Counted from the first letter of the stretch, positions 1-5,035 are shown. The stretch is 5,202 bases of DNA from Syntrophomonadaceae bacterium (GCA_003561325.1 PWWY01000210.1:1-5202); one strand, 5' to 3'. Notes: generated by a model not told the origin, from the sequence alone. Numbers and translations: made by a program.

Positions 1-197
1 ACCTTGTCTCCAACTTTTACATCCATCTGCACCCGGGTTCCGTCATCGAGAATCCGACCATCTCCTACTGCCTTCACTTCACCCTCCTGGGGCTTTTCCT
101 TGGCCTTGTCGGGGAGAACAATGCCTGAACTGGTTTTCTCCTCCTTTTCCAGGACTTTGATGATCACACGATCGCCTAGGGGTTTAAGATTCATCAT
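1..197 (-). CDS. groES: GroES co-chaperonin (10 kDa chaperonin), C-terminus outside window
   Basis: Cytoplasmic co-chaperonin that caps the GroEL ring during ATP-driven protein folding. The visible 65 residues begin MMNLKPLGDRVIIKVLEKEE and continue with SSGIVLPDKAKEKPQEGEV and AVGDGRILDDG, which is the canonical GroES N-terminal half, including the mobile loop around residues 18-32. GroES is usually about 95 residues, so roughly 30 residues lie beyond the left edge. Two consecutive ATG codons (195-197 and 192-194) can serve as start; the AAGGAGG at 204-210 lies 6 or 9 bases away, so the exact choice is open. The gene follows its own promoter and a perfect CIRCE operator, which points to HrcA heat-shock control. 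groEL would be expected next to the left but is not seen. Confidence 0.97.
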   Translation of the reverse strand, partial: MMNLKPLGDRVIIKVLEKEEKTSSGIVLPDKAKEKPQEGEVKAVGDGRILDDGTRVQMDVKVGDK

Positions 198-246
198 GTC
201 ATACCTCCTTGCTAAATTGTGTATCTTGATGGAATGGTCTTCATTA

Positions 247-273
247 TTAGCACTCACCTTTAGTGAGTGCTAA
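247..273 (-). promoter_or_regulatory. CIRCE operator (HrcA binding site) of groES
   Basis: Perfect inverted repeat TTAGCACTC-N9-GAGTGCTAA, exactly the CIRCE consensus, lying between the candidate promoter and the groES ribosome binding site. In Firmicutes and many other bacteria the repressor HrcA binds CIRCE and releases it after heat shock; HrcA function depends on GroE. The 9-bp arms match without a mismatch. Confidence 0.97.
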
Positions 274-285
274 TCAACCATAGAT

Positions 286-315
286 ATCATACCGGCAATC
301 ACGGACAGAAGGCAA
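286..315 (-). promoter_or_regulatory. Candidate sigma-A promoter of groES
   Basis: Read on the minus strand, a -35-like TTGCCT (310-315) and a -10-like TATGAT (286-291) are separated by 18 bases. The -10 box ends 12 bases before the CIRCE element, so transcription would start next to or within the operator, the usual geometry for HrcA repression. The box matches are good but were assigned by eye. Confidence 0.6.
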
Positions 316-318
316 ACC

Positions 319-340
319 AAAAAAAAAGGCTTCTTGAGCC
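319..340 (-). terminator. Probable intrinsic terminator of the molybdenum cofactor cluster
   Basis: On the minus strand a short hairpin GGCT-CAAGA-AGCC (328-340) is followed at once by nine T residues (319-327). It sits about 75 bases after the mog stop codon and before the groES promoter, where a transcript end is expected. The stem is only 4 bp, so the long U tract carries most of the case; some read-through into groES is possible. Confidence 0.55.
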
Positions 341-350
341 ATGATAAGCA

Positions 351-365
351 ATAATCAATGATTAT
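351..365. repeat. Perfect short palindrome ATAATCA-A-TGATTAT
   Basis: A 15-base perfect inverted repeat with 7-bp arms around a single central base, in the AT-rich gap between mog and the terminator before groES. Its AT composition and compactness suggest either a protein-binding site or a chance AT palindrome. No family of regulator can be named from it. Confidence 0.4.
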
Positions 366-414
366 AGTTCTATATCACTATTTTTCTCCGATTTACTCAA
401 TATTTAACCTATCT

Positions 415-963
415 CTAATCATCGCTCTCCGGCGGGCCCTGGAGAACCTGGCAATCGGATACGGAGCCCTGCAGCAGTTCCAGCGCGTGGGGGATCACGG
501 GAATGACCACGTCCAGGCACTCGTGGACCGCCTTGGGGCTCCCCGGCAAGTTGATAATCAATGTTTGTCCCCGCACACCGCAGACTGCCCGGGAAAGCAT
601 GGCATGGCGGGTCTTTTTTAAGCTTTCCTGCCGCATGGCCTCGGCAATCCCGGGAACCTGCTTCTCAATGACCTCCAGCGTGGCATCCGGGGTAGAATCG
701 CGCGGGGCCAGGCCGGTTCCTCCCGTGGTCAAAAGCAGGGGAACCCTCTCCCTGTCAGCGATCCGGATCATCTCTTCTTTCAATTTTTCCTTTTCGTCGG
801 GAACAACCCCGCAGCAAACCACTTCCCAACCCAGCGCTTCCACCCTTTCCCGGATCGCCGGGCCACTTAAATCTTCCCGTTCACCCCGGAAACTGCGGTC
901 GCTGGCCGTAACAATCGCTACCTTCACGTTTACCGGGCAACTTTCTTGTTTATGTTTGTCCAC
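415..963 (-). CDS. mogA: MogA/MoaB-family molybdopterin adenylyltransferase
   Basis: Cytoplasmic enzyme of molybdenum cofactor synthesis; the family binds molybdopterin and, in MogA, adenylates it with ATP before metal insertion by MoeA. The 182-residue product is a single MoCF_biosynth domain: an N-terminal strand with TASDR (19-23), the signature LLTTGGTG (77-84), RDSTPDAT (88-95), a helix PGIAEAMRQ similar to E. coli MogA, and NLPGSPKA (138-145). The length fits the family (about 160-195). MogA and MoaB are hard to tell apart; the PDATLEV, PG.AEAMRQ.SL and LSR stretches favour MogA. The start is GTG at 961-963, with a modest AAGGGTG (973-979) 9 bases upstream; a later in-frame GTG (925-927) has no such site. 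It is the last gene of the cofactor cluster and lies 176 bases after the MoeA-PBP fusion, behind a structured leader. Confidence 0.92.
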   Translation of the reverse strand: MDKHKQESCPVNVKVAIVTASDRSFRGEREDLSGPAIRERVEALGWEVVCCGVVPDEKEKLKEEMIRIADRERVPLLLTTGGTGLAPRDSTPDATLEVIEKQVPGIAEAMRQESLKKTRHAMLSRAVCGVRGQTLIINLPGSPKAVHECLDVVIPVIPHALELLQGSVSDCQVLQGPPESDD

Positions 964-973
964 TTGTTAAGAC

Positions 974-1079
974 ACCCTTTTCTGTTGGGATCGCTTTTGC
1001 CTTCACCGGGGAACCAGGAAAATGGAAGCAGGTTCCCCTGGACCGAAGGGTTCTGGTAGATAGGTTATTTTAAACCCTT
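974..1079 (-). promoter_or_regulatory. Structured leader before mogA with competing hairpins
   Basis: This is most of the 176-base gap between moeA2 and mogA. On the minus strand, one hairpin spans 1000-1049: CCTTC pairs GAAGG (1045-1049 with 1000-1004), then CC with GG (1040-1041 with 1006-1007), then an 8-bp stem GGGGAACC/GGTTCCCC (1031-1038 with 1008-1015), about 15 bp in all. The segment 1046-1052 (AACCCTT) can instead pair perfectly over 7 bp with AAGGGTT at 1073-1079, or over 6 bp with AAGGGT at 974-979, which is the putative mogA ribosome binding site. These pairings exclude each other, as in a translational switch. No U-tract terminator follows. Function is inferred only from pairing by eye. 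Confidence 0.45.
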
Positions 1080-1112
1080 TCCTTGGAGCGCAAACTTTTT
1101 GTACCGCTAAGT

Positions 1113-1127
1113 CCGCAGCCAATGCGG
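1113..1127 (-). repeat. Small GC hairpin just after moeA2 stop
   Basis: CCGCA-TTGGC-TGCGG forms a 5-bp stem with a 5-base loop 12 bases after the moeA2 stop codon. No T tract follows directly, so it is not a convincing intrinsic terminator; it may protect the 3' end of the upstream message or be incidental. Confidence 0.3.
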
Positions 1128-1139
1128 GCAGATGACCGC

Positions 1140-3065
1140 TCAAGGAGCCGGGACACCTTGAATCCTCCCGCTTTCCGCCAGGTCATACCCACCCATGCGT
1201 TCTACGGCCTCCCGAAAGGCAGGAGAGCTGATGATCGCCTGCACGGCCTGGAAAGGTTCGCTGTTGATGAACTCCCGGGTTGCAGCCAGTTCATAGGGTT
1301 CCCAGGTTAAGGGGATGAATTCAACCTCCAGGGCCTGCGCCGCGGCGCGAATACCCAGGCCGGCATCGGCGCTTCCCGCACGGACGGCAGCCGCGACAGC
1401 GAGATGGTTGTATTCCTCCCGGTTGTAACCCTGTATGGCCGCCGCACCGAGACCAATTTTCTTTAGTTCATAGTCCAGGAACAGCCGCGTGCCCGCACCT
1501 TTTTGCCGGTTGATAAAGACCACAGTTTCTCGACCCAGATCTTCCAGGGAATAGATTTGCTTGGGATTCCCAGGCGCGACGATTAAGCCCAGCTCCCTTT
1601 TTGCCAGGTGGACCAAAAACAGCTCCCGTTCGGGGAGATAACGCTGCAGGTAGGGGATATTATATTGCCCGCTTTCCAGGTCGAGCAGGTGGATCCCCGC
1701 CAGGTGGACTTCTTTTCGCTTTAAGGCCATGATACCTCCCATGCTGCCCACGTGGGCCGAGGAGAGCGAATAGCGGCTTTCCGCGCGGCGCAAGAAGTCA
1801 GAGAGAATATCCAGGCTTAAATCATGGCTGCCCAGGCAGACCACGGTATTTTCGATCTCCTGTCGGGGACGCCATAAATCCGCTAAAAACCTTTCCCCCG
1901 TTTCCAGGCCTTCCTTGTCCTGGGAAATCGCAGTTGAACCGTCGGCCCGCACCAGGGACATGGAAACGCCCGAACCCCGGGGTAGGGGGGTCGCAACCAG
2001 GCGGTCATCGACCTTTCCGATTTTTAAGCGGATAAATTCTTCGTCCTTCAGCGAAGACAGCACCCGCCTGGAACTGTAGACCTCCTCCCGGGGATGCCCG
2101 GGCGGAGCCTGCTTCTGCCAGCGGTAAAGCAAGGGCTTGACGAACAGCTCCAAGACCATGTAGGCCGCCACGGGGTATCCAGGAACACCGATCACCGGGA
2201 TTGAATCGATTTTGCCCAGGATCACCGGTTTTCCCGGCTTCATGGCCACACCGTGCACCTGCACTTCACCCAGTTGTGACAGGATTTCAACCGTATGGTC
2301 CCGACGACCGGCGGAAGAGCCGGCGCTGATCAAGAGGAGATCGCAACGGTCGGCCGCTTCCTGCACCGCCGCTTGCAGCGCCGTCGGGTCATCCTGGACG
2401 ATGGGAAATCTCAGAGGCTCACCGCCCCACGCCCGCACGGCGGATTCAAACATGTAAGAGTTTGACTCGGTGATCTTGCCCGGCGCGGGGATCTTGCCGG
2501 TTGGAACCAGCTCAGAACCGGTGGGAAGAATGGCAACCACCGGCTTTTTTAAGACATTGACCCGGTAGACGCCTCCATTTAATAGGGCTGCCAGGTCAAA
2601 AGGCCTGATCTTGTGAAAGGAGGGTAAAAGCATTTCCGTGGCGACGATATCTTCTCCAATGGAGCGGACATGCTGCCAGGGCGTGGCCGGGGAACGGATC
2701 TCCAGGAGATTTACGTTCTCCGGGTCCGGGTAATAAACTTCTTCGATCATGATCACCGCATCACAGCCCCGGGGCACGATTCCACCGGTATCCACGAGAA
2801 AAGCGTCTTCTCCCAGGAGCAGCTGCCGGGGAGATGTCAGGGTGGCACCAAAGGTCCGGGAAGCCTCCACCGCAATCCCATCCATGGCCGCTGCGGGGTA
2901 GTGTGGTGAGGAGATGGCAGCAAATACGGGTTCTGCGGTCACCCGGTCCAGGGCTTCCGTGGTGGCCAGGTCTTCCTTCTCCATGGCGTGATGCAGGGCA
3001 TGTTCCAAGATCAGGTTTTGCGCCTTTTGCAGCGGCGTGTTGCTCAAGTAGACGTTTCTTTCCAA
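1140..3065 (-). CDS. MoeA-type molybdopterin molybdotransferase fused to a PBP-like substrate-binding domain
   Basis: Two-part protein of 641 residues. Residues 1-400 are MoeA-like: AAAMDGIAV (58-66), VDTGG (91-95), GED (137-139), ILPTGSELVP (179-188), ISAGSSAGRRD (246-256), GVAMKPGKP (272-280) and GVPGYPVAA (293-301). MoeA inserts molybdate into adenylylated molybdopterin in the cytoplasm. Residues about 407-625 resemble the PBP-like domain found fused to MoeA in clostridia and archaea: a start CLGSHDLSLD, GSMGGIMALKR, QKGAGTR (521-527), GYNREEYNHLAVAAAV (546-561) and GSADAGLGIRAAA (564-576). Ordinary MoeA is about 400 residues, so the extra 230 are a real fusion. No signal peptide is visible, so the binding domain acts inside the cell, perhaps sensing or delivering molybdate or tungstate (inference). 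The start is TTG at 3063-3065, chosen because AAGGAGG lies 9 bases upstream. It follows moeA by 78 bases. Confidence 0.92.
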   Translation of the reverse strand: MERNVYLSNTPLQKAQNLILEHALHHAMEKEDLATTEALDRVTAEPVFAAISSPHYPAAAMDGIAVEASRTFGATLTSPRQLLLGEDAFLVDTGGIVPRGCDAVIMIEEVYYPDPENVNLLEIRSPATPWQHVRSIGEDIVATEMLLPSFHKIRPFDLAALLNGGVYRVNVLKKPVVAILPTGSELVPTGKIPAPGKITESNSYMFESAVRAWGGEPLRFPIVQDDPTALQAAVQEAADRCDLLLISAGSSAGRRDHTVEILSQLGEVQVHGVAMKPGKPVILGKIDSIPVIGVPGYPVAAYMVLELFVKPLLYRWQKQAPPGHPREEVYSSRRVLSSLKDEEFIRLKIGKVDDRLVATPLPRGSGVSMSLVRADGSTAISQDKEGLETGERFLADLWRPRQEIENTVVCLGSHDLSLDILSDFLRRAESRYSLSSAHVGSMGGIMALKRKEVHLAGIHLLDLESGQYNIPYLQRYLPERELFLVHLAKRELGLIVAPGNPKQIYSLEDLGRETVVFINRQKGAGTRLFLDYELKKIGLGAAAIQGYNREEYNHLAVAAAVRAGSADAGLGIRAAAQALEVEFIPLTWEPYELAATREFINSEPFQAVQAIISSPAFREAVERMGGYDLAESGRIQGVPAP

Positions 3066-3074
3066 TCTGCAGTC

Positions 3075-3081
3075 CCTCCTT
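3075..3081 (-). promoter_or_regulatory. Ribosome binding site fixing the TTG start of the MoeA-PBP gene
   Basis: A consensus AAGGAGG on the minus strand with 9 bases to the TTG at 3063-3065. The frame around it has no ATG nearby, so this site decides the start. Confidence 0.75.
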
Positions 3082-3143
3082 CCTTTCGGGCCTAGCGGAG
3101 GTCAAATTGCTTTTCCCTTTTCCCCCGCTCCGACTCCTGGAAC

Positions 3144-4397
3144 TCACCAGGTGAATACTTTGACCCGGACGCCTTTGTTTAACCCTTCGGAATCGCGGGG
3201 GATCACGAAATAGCCGTCCCCCTGGACAACGGGGTTTAGCAGCCCCGGCCCCCCATAAACCGGCCGGGCCCGGGGCAGGTCAACTTCATCAGCACCATGG
3301 GAGCCCGGACTTCCGGGGTAAAGCACAACACGCACGTAATCCTCCCGCCCCCCCGGGGAAGAGTAGTTGGTGTCGAGAAGCGCTTCCACGTACGGGGGGT
3401 AATCCTGAAAAGGCTTTAACCCCTGGAACTGGCGCAGCAGCGGCTTGACAAACAACAAAAACCCGAACATCGCCGAGACCGGATTACCGGAGAGCCCGAA
3501 AACGGGTTTTCCCGCCCCTGCTCCGTAGATCAGGGGCTTCCCCGGGCGCATGGAAACCCCGTGAAACATCACGCCATCACCGGGCAAATCATCAATAACC
3601 CGGGCCGTCACGTCCCTGGTTCCCACGGAACTGCCCCCGGAAATCAAGACGACGTCGGCCTCCTCCAGGGCATGGACCAGGTCGAGCTTCAATTCTTCCG
3701 CGTCATCCCTGACGATGCCGCGGTATGCGGGTTCGCCCCCGCTTTCCCGGACCTGGGCGGACAGGGTCAATCCGTTCACATCACGGATTTGCCCCGGTCC
3801 CGGCGACGCCTCGGGGGGTACCACTTCATCTCCCGTAGAAATAATCGTCACCCGGGGGGCGGAAAAAACCTGCAGTTCGGCGATGCCCAGGGCGGCTAAA
3901 ATCCCCAGGTCCTGTGGCCTGAGTTGATGCCCTGCGGGCAGGACCTTGTCTCCGGGCCTGTAATCCTCCCCTGCGGAAAGCACGTTTTCCAGTGGGGCTG
4001 CAGGCCGGTAGACGGCCACCTGCCCGCCCAGGATCTCGCCATACTCTACCATCACAACGCTATCACTGCCTTCCGGGAGCATGCCGCCTGTGGCAATCTC
4101 CATGGATTCAGCAGGTCCCAACTTCCCCGGAGGGGCTTGCCCCATGGGCACTTTTCCTGTTAAATGGAGAAGCGCCGGCAAACTCTCGGAGGCTCCAAAG
4201 GTATCCTCCGCGCGAACAGCAAAACCGTCCATCGTGGAGCGGGCATAAGCGGGAACCATTTCCGGTGAAACCACCGGTCGAGCCGTCACCCGACCGAGTG
4301 TTTCGGACGTGGGGACCCACACTTCCGGTAACGTGAAACCTTCCAGGGATCGCAGGATTCGTTCCTGGGCCTCTTGTACAGGCAATACGGTTAACAC
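3144..4397 (-). CDS. moeA: Molybdopterin molybdotransferase MoeA
   Basis: Cytoplasmic enzyme that inserts molybdate (or tungstate) into adenylylated molybdopterin, the last step of basic Moco synthesis. With the start used here it has 417 residues, the normal MoeA length. Signatures in order: YARSTMDGFAVRAEDT (51-66), IATGGMLPEGSD (101-112), GEDYRPGD (143-150), ISTGDEV (186-192), QIRDVNG (203-209), LISGGSSVGTRD (251-262), GVSMRPGKP (280-288), GLSGNPVSA (301-309), then the C-terminal beta domain to KVFTW. The Asp of SxMDG, the GED and TGDE acids and the SVGxxD Asp, all important in E. coli MoeA, are kept. An in-frame TTG at 4449-4451 would add 18 residues, but it lacks a ribosome binding site and sits beside a GC hairpin; GTG at 4395-4397 has GAGGT 6 bases upstream and gives the typical start MLTVLPVQEA. 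It follows the small CQLGCF gene and precedes the MoeA-PBP gene. Confidence 0.95.
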   Translation of the reverse strand: MLTVLPVQEAQERILRSLEGFTLPEVWVPTSETLGRVTARPVVSPEMVPAYARSTMDGFAVRAEDTFGASESLPALLHLTGKVPMGQAPPGKLGPAESMEIATGGMLPEGSDSVVMVEYGEILGGQVAVYRPAAPLENVLSAGEDYRPGDKVLPAGHQLRPQDLGILAALGIAELQVFSAPRVTIISTGDEVVPPEASPGPGQIRDVNGLTLSAQVRESGGEPAYRGIVRDDAEELKLDLVHALEEADVVLISGGSSVGTRDVTARVIDDLPGDGVMFHGVSMRPGKPLIYGAGAGKPVFGLSGNPVSAMFGFLLFVKPLLRQFQGLKPFQDYPPYVEALLDTNYSSPGGREDYVRVVLYPGSPGSHGADEVDLPRARPVYGGPGLLNPVVQGDGYFVIPRDSEGLNKGVRVKVFTW

Positions 4398-4403
4398 ATC
4401 GGC

Positions 4404-4408
4404 ACCTC
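4404..4408 (-). promoter_or_regulatory. Ribosome binding site supporting the GTG start of moeA
   Basis: GAGGT on the minus strand, 6 bases before GTG 4395-4397. It supports this start over the in-frame TTG at 4449-4451, which has no purine-rich site upstream. Confidence 0.5.
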
Positions 4409-4459
4409 GTTTCACAACATCCGGGCGACTCCCTGCCGCTGAAACCGGCAATCCAACAG

Positions 4460-4480
4460 CCCGGCCGGGAGAGCGCCGGG
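4460..4480 (-). repeat. GC-rich hairpin in the moeA leader
   Basis: CCCGGC (4475-4480 on the minus strand) pairs with GCCGGG (4460-4465) over 6 bp with a 9-base loop; the 3' part is also a 10-base palindrome CCCGGCCGGG. There is no T tract. It lies only 8 bases before the upstream TTG candidate start and argues against that start. Confidence 0.4.
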
Positions 4481-4509
4481 TAGGCTTAATCGGGAAAGAA
4501 CACAGCCGG

Positions 4510-4556
4510 AAAAAGAGACCCGGTTTCCGGAATGACCCCTGGTGGGTTCCCCGGGT
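4510..4556 (-). terminator. Intrinsic terminator or attenuator between the small protein gene and moeA
   Basis: On the minus strand ACCCGG (4551-4556) pairs with CCGGGT (4518-4523), GGAA (4547-4550) with TTCC (4529-4532), and CCC with GGG around an ACCA loop, leaving two 3' bulges. The stem is followed by CTC and five T residues (4510-4514). It lies 45 bases after the small-gene stop and about 110 bases before the moeA start. It could end a short transcript of the small gene, or act as a conditional attenuator for moeA, since the sequence just upstream (4567-4574) can pair with the 5' arm instead. Confidence 0.55.
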
Positions 4557-4600
4557 TTCCTTGTCACCGGGAAAGTCGTGCCCAAACCAAGTTATTCTCT
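4550..4600 (-). promoter_or_regulatory. Possible antiterminator / riboswitch-like segment before moeA
   Basis: Upstream of the terminator-like stem, TTTCC (4570-4574) pairs with GGAAA (4556-4560) over 5 bp, or CCCGG (4567-4571) pairs with CCGGG (4550-4554); either would disturb the 5' arm of the terminator stem. The stretch contains GGTGACAAGG and, further on, CCCACCAGGG. Similar words occur in the E. coli moaA Moco riboswitch as I remember it. This is a hint, not an identification; a covariance-model search would decide. Confidence 0.3.
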
Positions 4601-4768
4601 TTAAAAGCAGCCCAGCTGGCAGTTGACGATCTTGATGTTCATTTCATTGCAAAAATCCCCAACTTCTGCAACGGAAACATTGTGTTCCCGGGCGATTTTA
4701 AAGGCCATGATACAGGGGAGTTTACCTTTTGGGGCTGACTCCTGCAGTTTTTTCTTTACTTCTTCCAC
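4601..4768 (-). CDS. Small conserved-looking protein with C-terminal CQLGCF motif, function unknown
   Basis: A 55-residue protein starting MEEVKKKLQESAPKGKLPC and ending NIKIVNCQLGCF. The start is GTG (4766-4768), with consensus AAGGAGG (4777-4783) 8 bases upstream, behind a TATAAT promoter box; this makes a real gene likely despite its size. There is a charged N-terminal helix, then a stretch FKIAREHNVSVAEVGDFCNEMNI (about 23-45) that looks like a compact helix-turn-helix fold, and a terminal IVNCQLGCF. Four cysteines (19, 40, 50, 54) could bind a metal or form a redox pair. No signal peptide or membrane segment is visible. It heads the moeA-moeA2-mogA cluster, so a role in Mo/W cofactor work or its regulation is a guess from context. 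I have the impression that small proteins with this ending recur near Mo/W enzyme genes, but cannot verify it here. Confidence 0.85.
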   Translation of the reverse strand: MEEVKKKLQESAPKGKLPCIMAFKIAREHNVSVAEVGDFCNEMNIKIVNCQLGCF

Positions 4769-4776
4769 GGTCTTTC

Positions 4777-4783
4777 CCTCCTT
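4777..4783 (-). promoter_or_regulatory. Ribosome binding site of the small CQLGCF gene
   Basis: Consensus AAGGAGG on the minus strand, 8 bases before GTG 4766-4768. It is the main evidence that the short reading frame is translated. It directly abuts a 15-base hairpin (4785-4799). Confidence 0.8.
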
Positions 4784-4784
4784 G

Positions 4785-4799
4785 GTGATCGCAGATCAC
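4785..4799. repeat. Perfect inverted repeat GTGATC-N3-GATCAC beside the ribosome binding site
   Basis: Six-base arms match perfectly around a 3-base centre, one base upstream of the AAGGAGG of the small gene. As RNA it is a tight hairpin; as DNA it resembles a Crp/Fnr-type half-site pair (TGTGA...TCAC) but with a 7-base instead of 6-base centre. It lies downstream of the promoter, so a bound protein would repress. Confidence 0.45.
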
Positions 4800-4835
4800 A
4801 GGATTATTCCCGCACGGAATGTGCAAGGCAATGCT

Positions 4836-4864
4836 ATTATACCTTAATTACTTTCCGAATTAAA
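4836..4864 (-). promoter_or_regulatory. Candidate sigma-A promoter of the Mo cofactor cluster
   Basis: A perfect -10 TATAAT on the minus strand (4836-4841), with a weak -35 TTTAAT (4859-4864) at 17-base spacing. The start point would fall near 4829, leaving a leader of about 60 bases before the small gene. The weak -35 suggests dependence on an activator or low basal use. Confidence 0.65.
4844..4863. repeat. Inverted repeat TTAATT-N8-AATTAA overlapping the promoter
   Basis: Six-base perfect arms separated by 8 bases cover the spacer and most of the -35 box of the minus-strand promoter. The position is that of a repressor operator. The arms are AT-only, so chance is not excluded, and no regulator family can be named. 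Confidence 0.4.
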
Positions 4865-5021
4865 GCAGGTGTAAAGAAAGGGCGGGTAGAAATGAGAGTT
4901 AGCAAAGCAGGTCAGCGTCCTGACAGCCAGAAACCCTGTCGGTGATCAGCCGATTTCGGGAATGCTGGGCAAGGGTGGATCGCTACATAACTGCAAGGAG
5001 CAAGCGAATTTTTCGCATGAA
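4865..5021 (+). other. Intergenic stretch before the DUF368-type gene, with small hairpins
   Basis: The part of the 267-base divergent gap (4769-5035) nearest the plus-strand gene has no convincing gene. It holds GTCAG-CGTC-CTGAC (4911-4924), an overlapping alternative GACAG...CTGTC (4922-4940), TCGG...CCGA (4939-4953), and GCGAA-TTT-TTCGC (5004-5016) just before the ribosome binding site. No clear plus-strand promoter boxes were found, although the gene must be transcribed from here or by read-through. The density of small stems may mean a structured leader. Confidence 0.35.
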
Positions 5022-5028
5022 AAGGAGG
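5022..5028 (+). promoter_or_regulatory. Ribosome binding site fixing the TTG start of the DUF368-type gene
   Basis: Consensus AAGGAGG, 7 bases before TTG 5036-5038. The nearby ATG at 5017-5019 is in another frame and precedes the site, so TTG is the likely start. Confidence 0.75.
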
Positions 5029-5035
5029 CGCCCGG

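Noticed and set aside
503..970. 155-codon plus-strand open frame opposite mogA
   Set aside because: It is antisense to a clear MogA/MoaB gene, has no ribosome binding site of note, and its Ser/Arg-rich product resembles no family.
1067..1095. Possible internal promoter for mogA (TAAAAT as -10)
   Set aside because: The matching -35 candidates (GTTTGC, TTTGCG) are poor at any allowed spacing, so it is not listed as a feature, though it would change the leader model.
3136..3151. CCTGG-TGAGTT-CCAGG hairpin enclosing the moeA stop codon
   Set aside because: Five base pairs with no T tract; not a terminator and easily a chance structure in GC-rich sequence.
2761..3154. Open frames on both strands over the start of the MoeA-PBP gene
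   Set aside because: They have no family resemblance, rich Arg/Pro/Gly composition typical of shadow frames, and lie over a well-supported coding region.
4893..4946. 17-codon plus-strand frame (MRVSKAGQRPDS...) as a leader peptide
   Set aside because: No good ribosome binding site and no run of regulatory codons; very short frames like this are expected by chance.
4965..5000. T-box-like word AGGGTGGATCGC before the DUF368-type gene
   Set aside because: It lacks one base of the T-box core, there is no recognisable stem I or terminator, and the downstream gene has no link to amino acids or tRNA.
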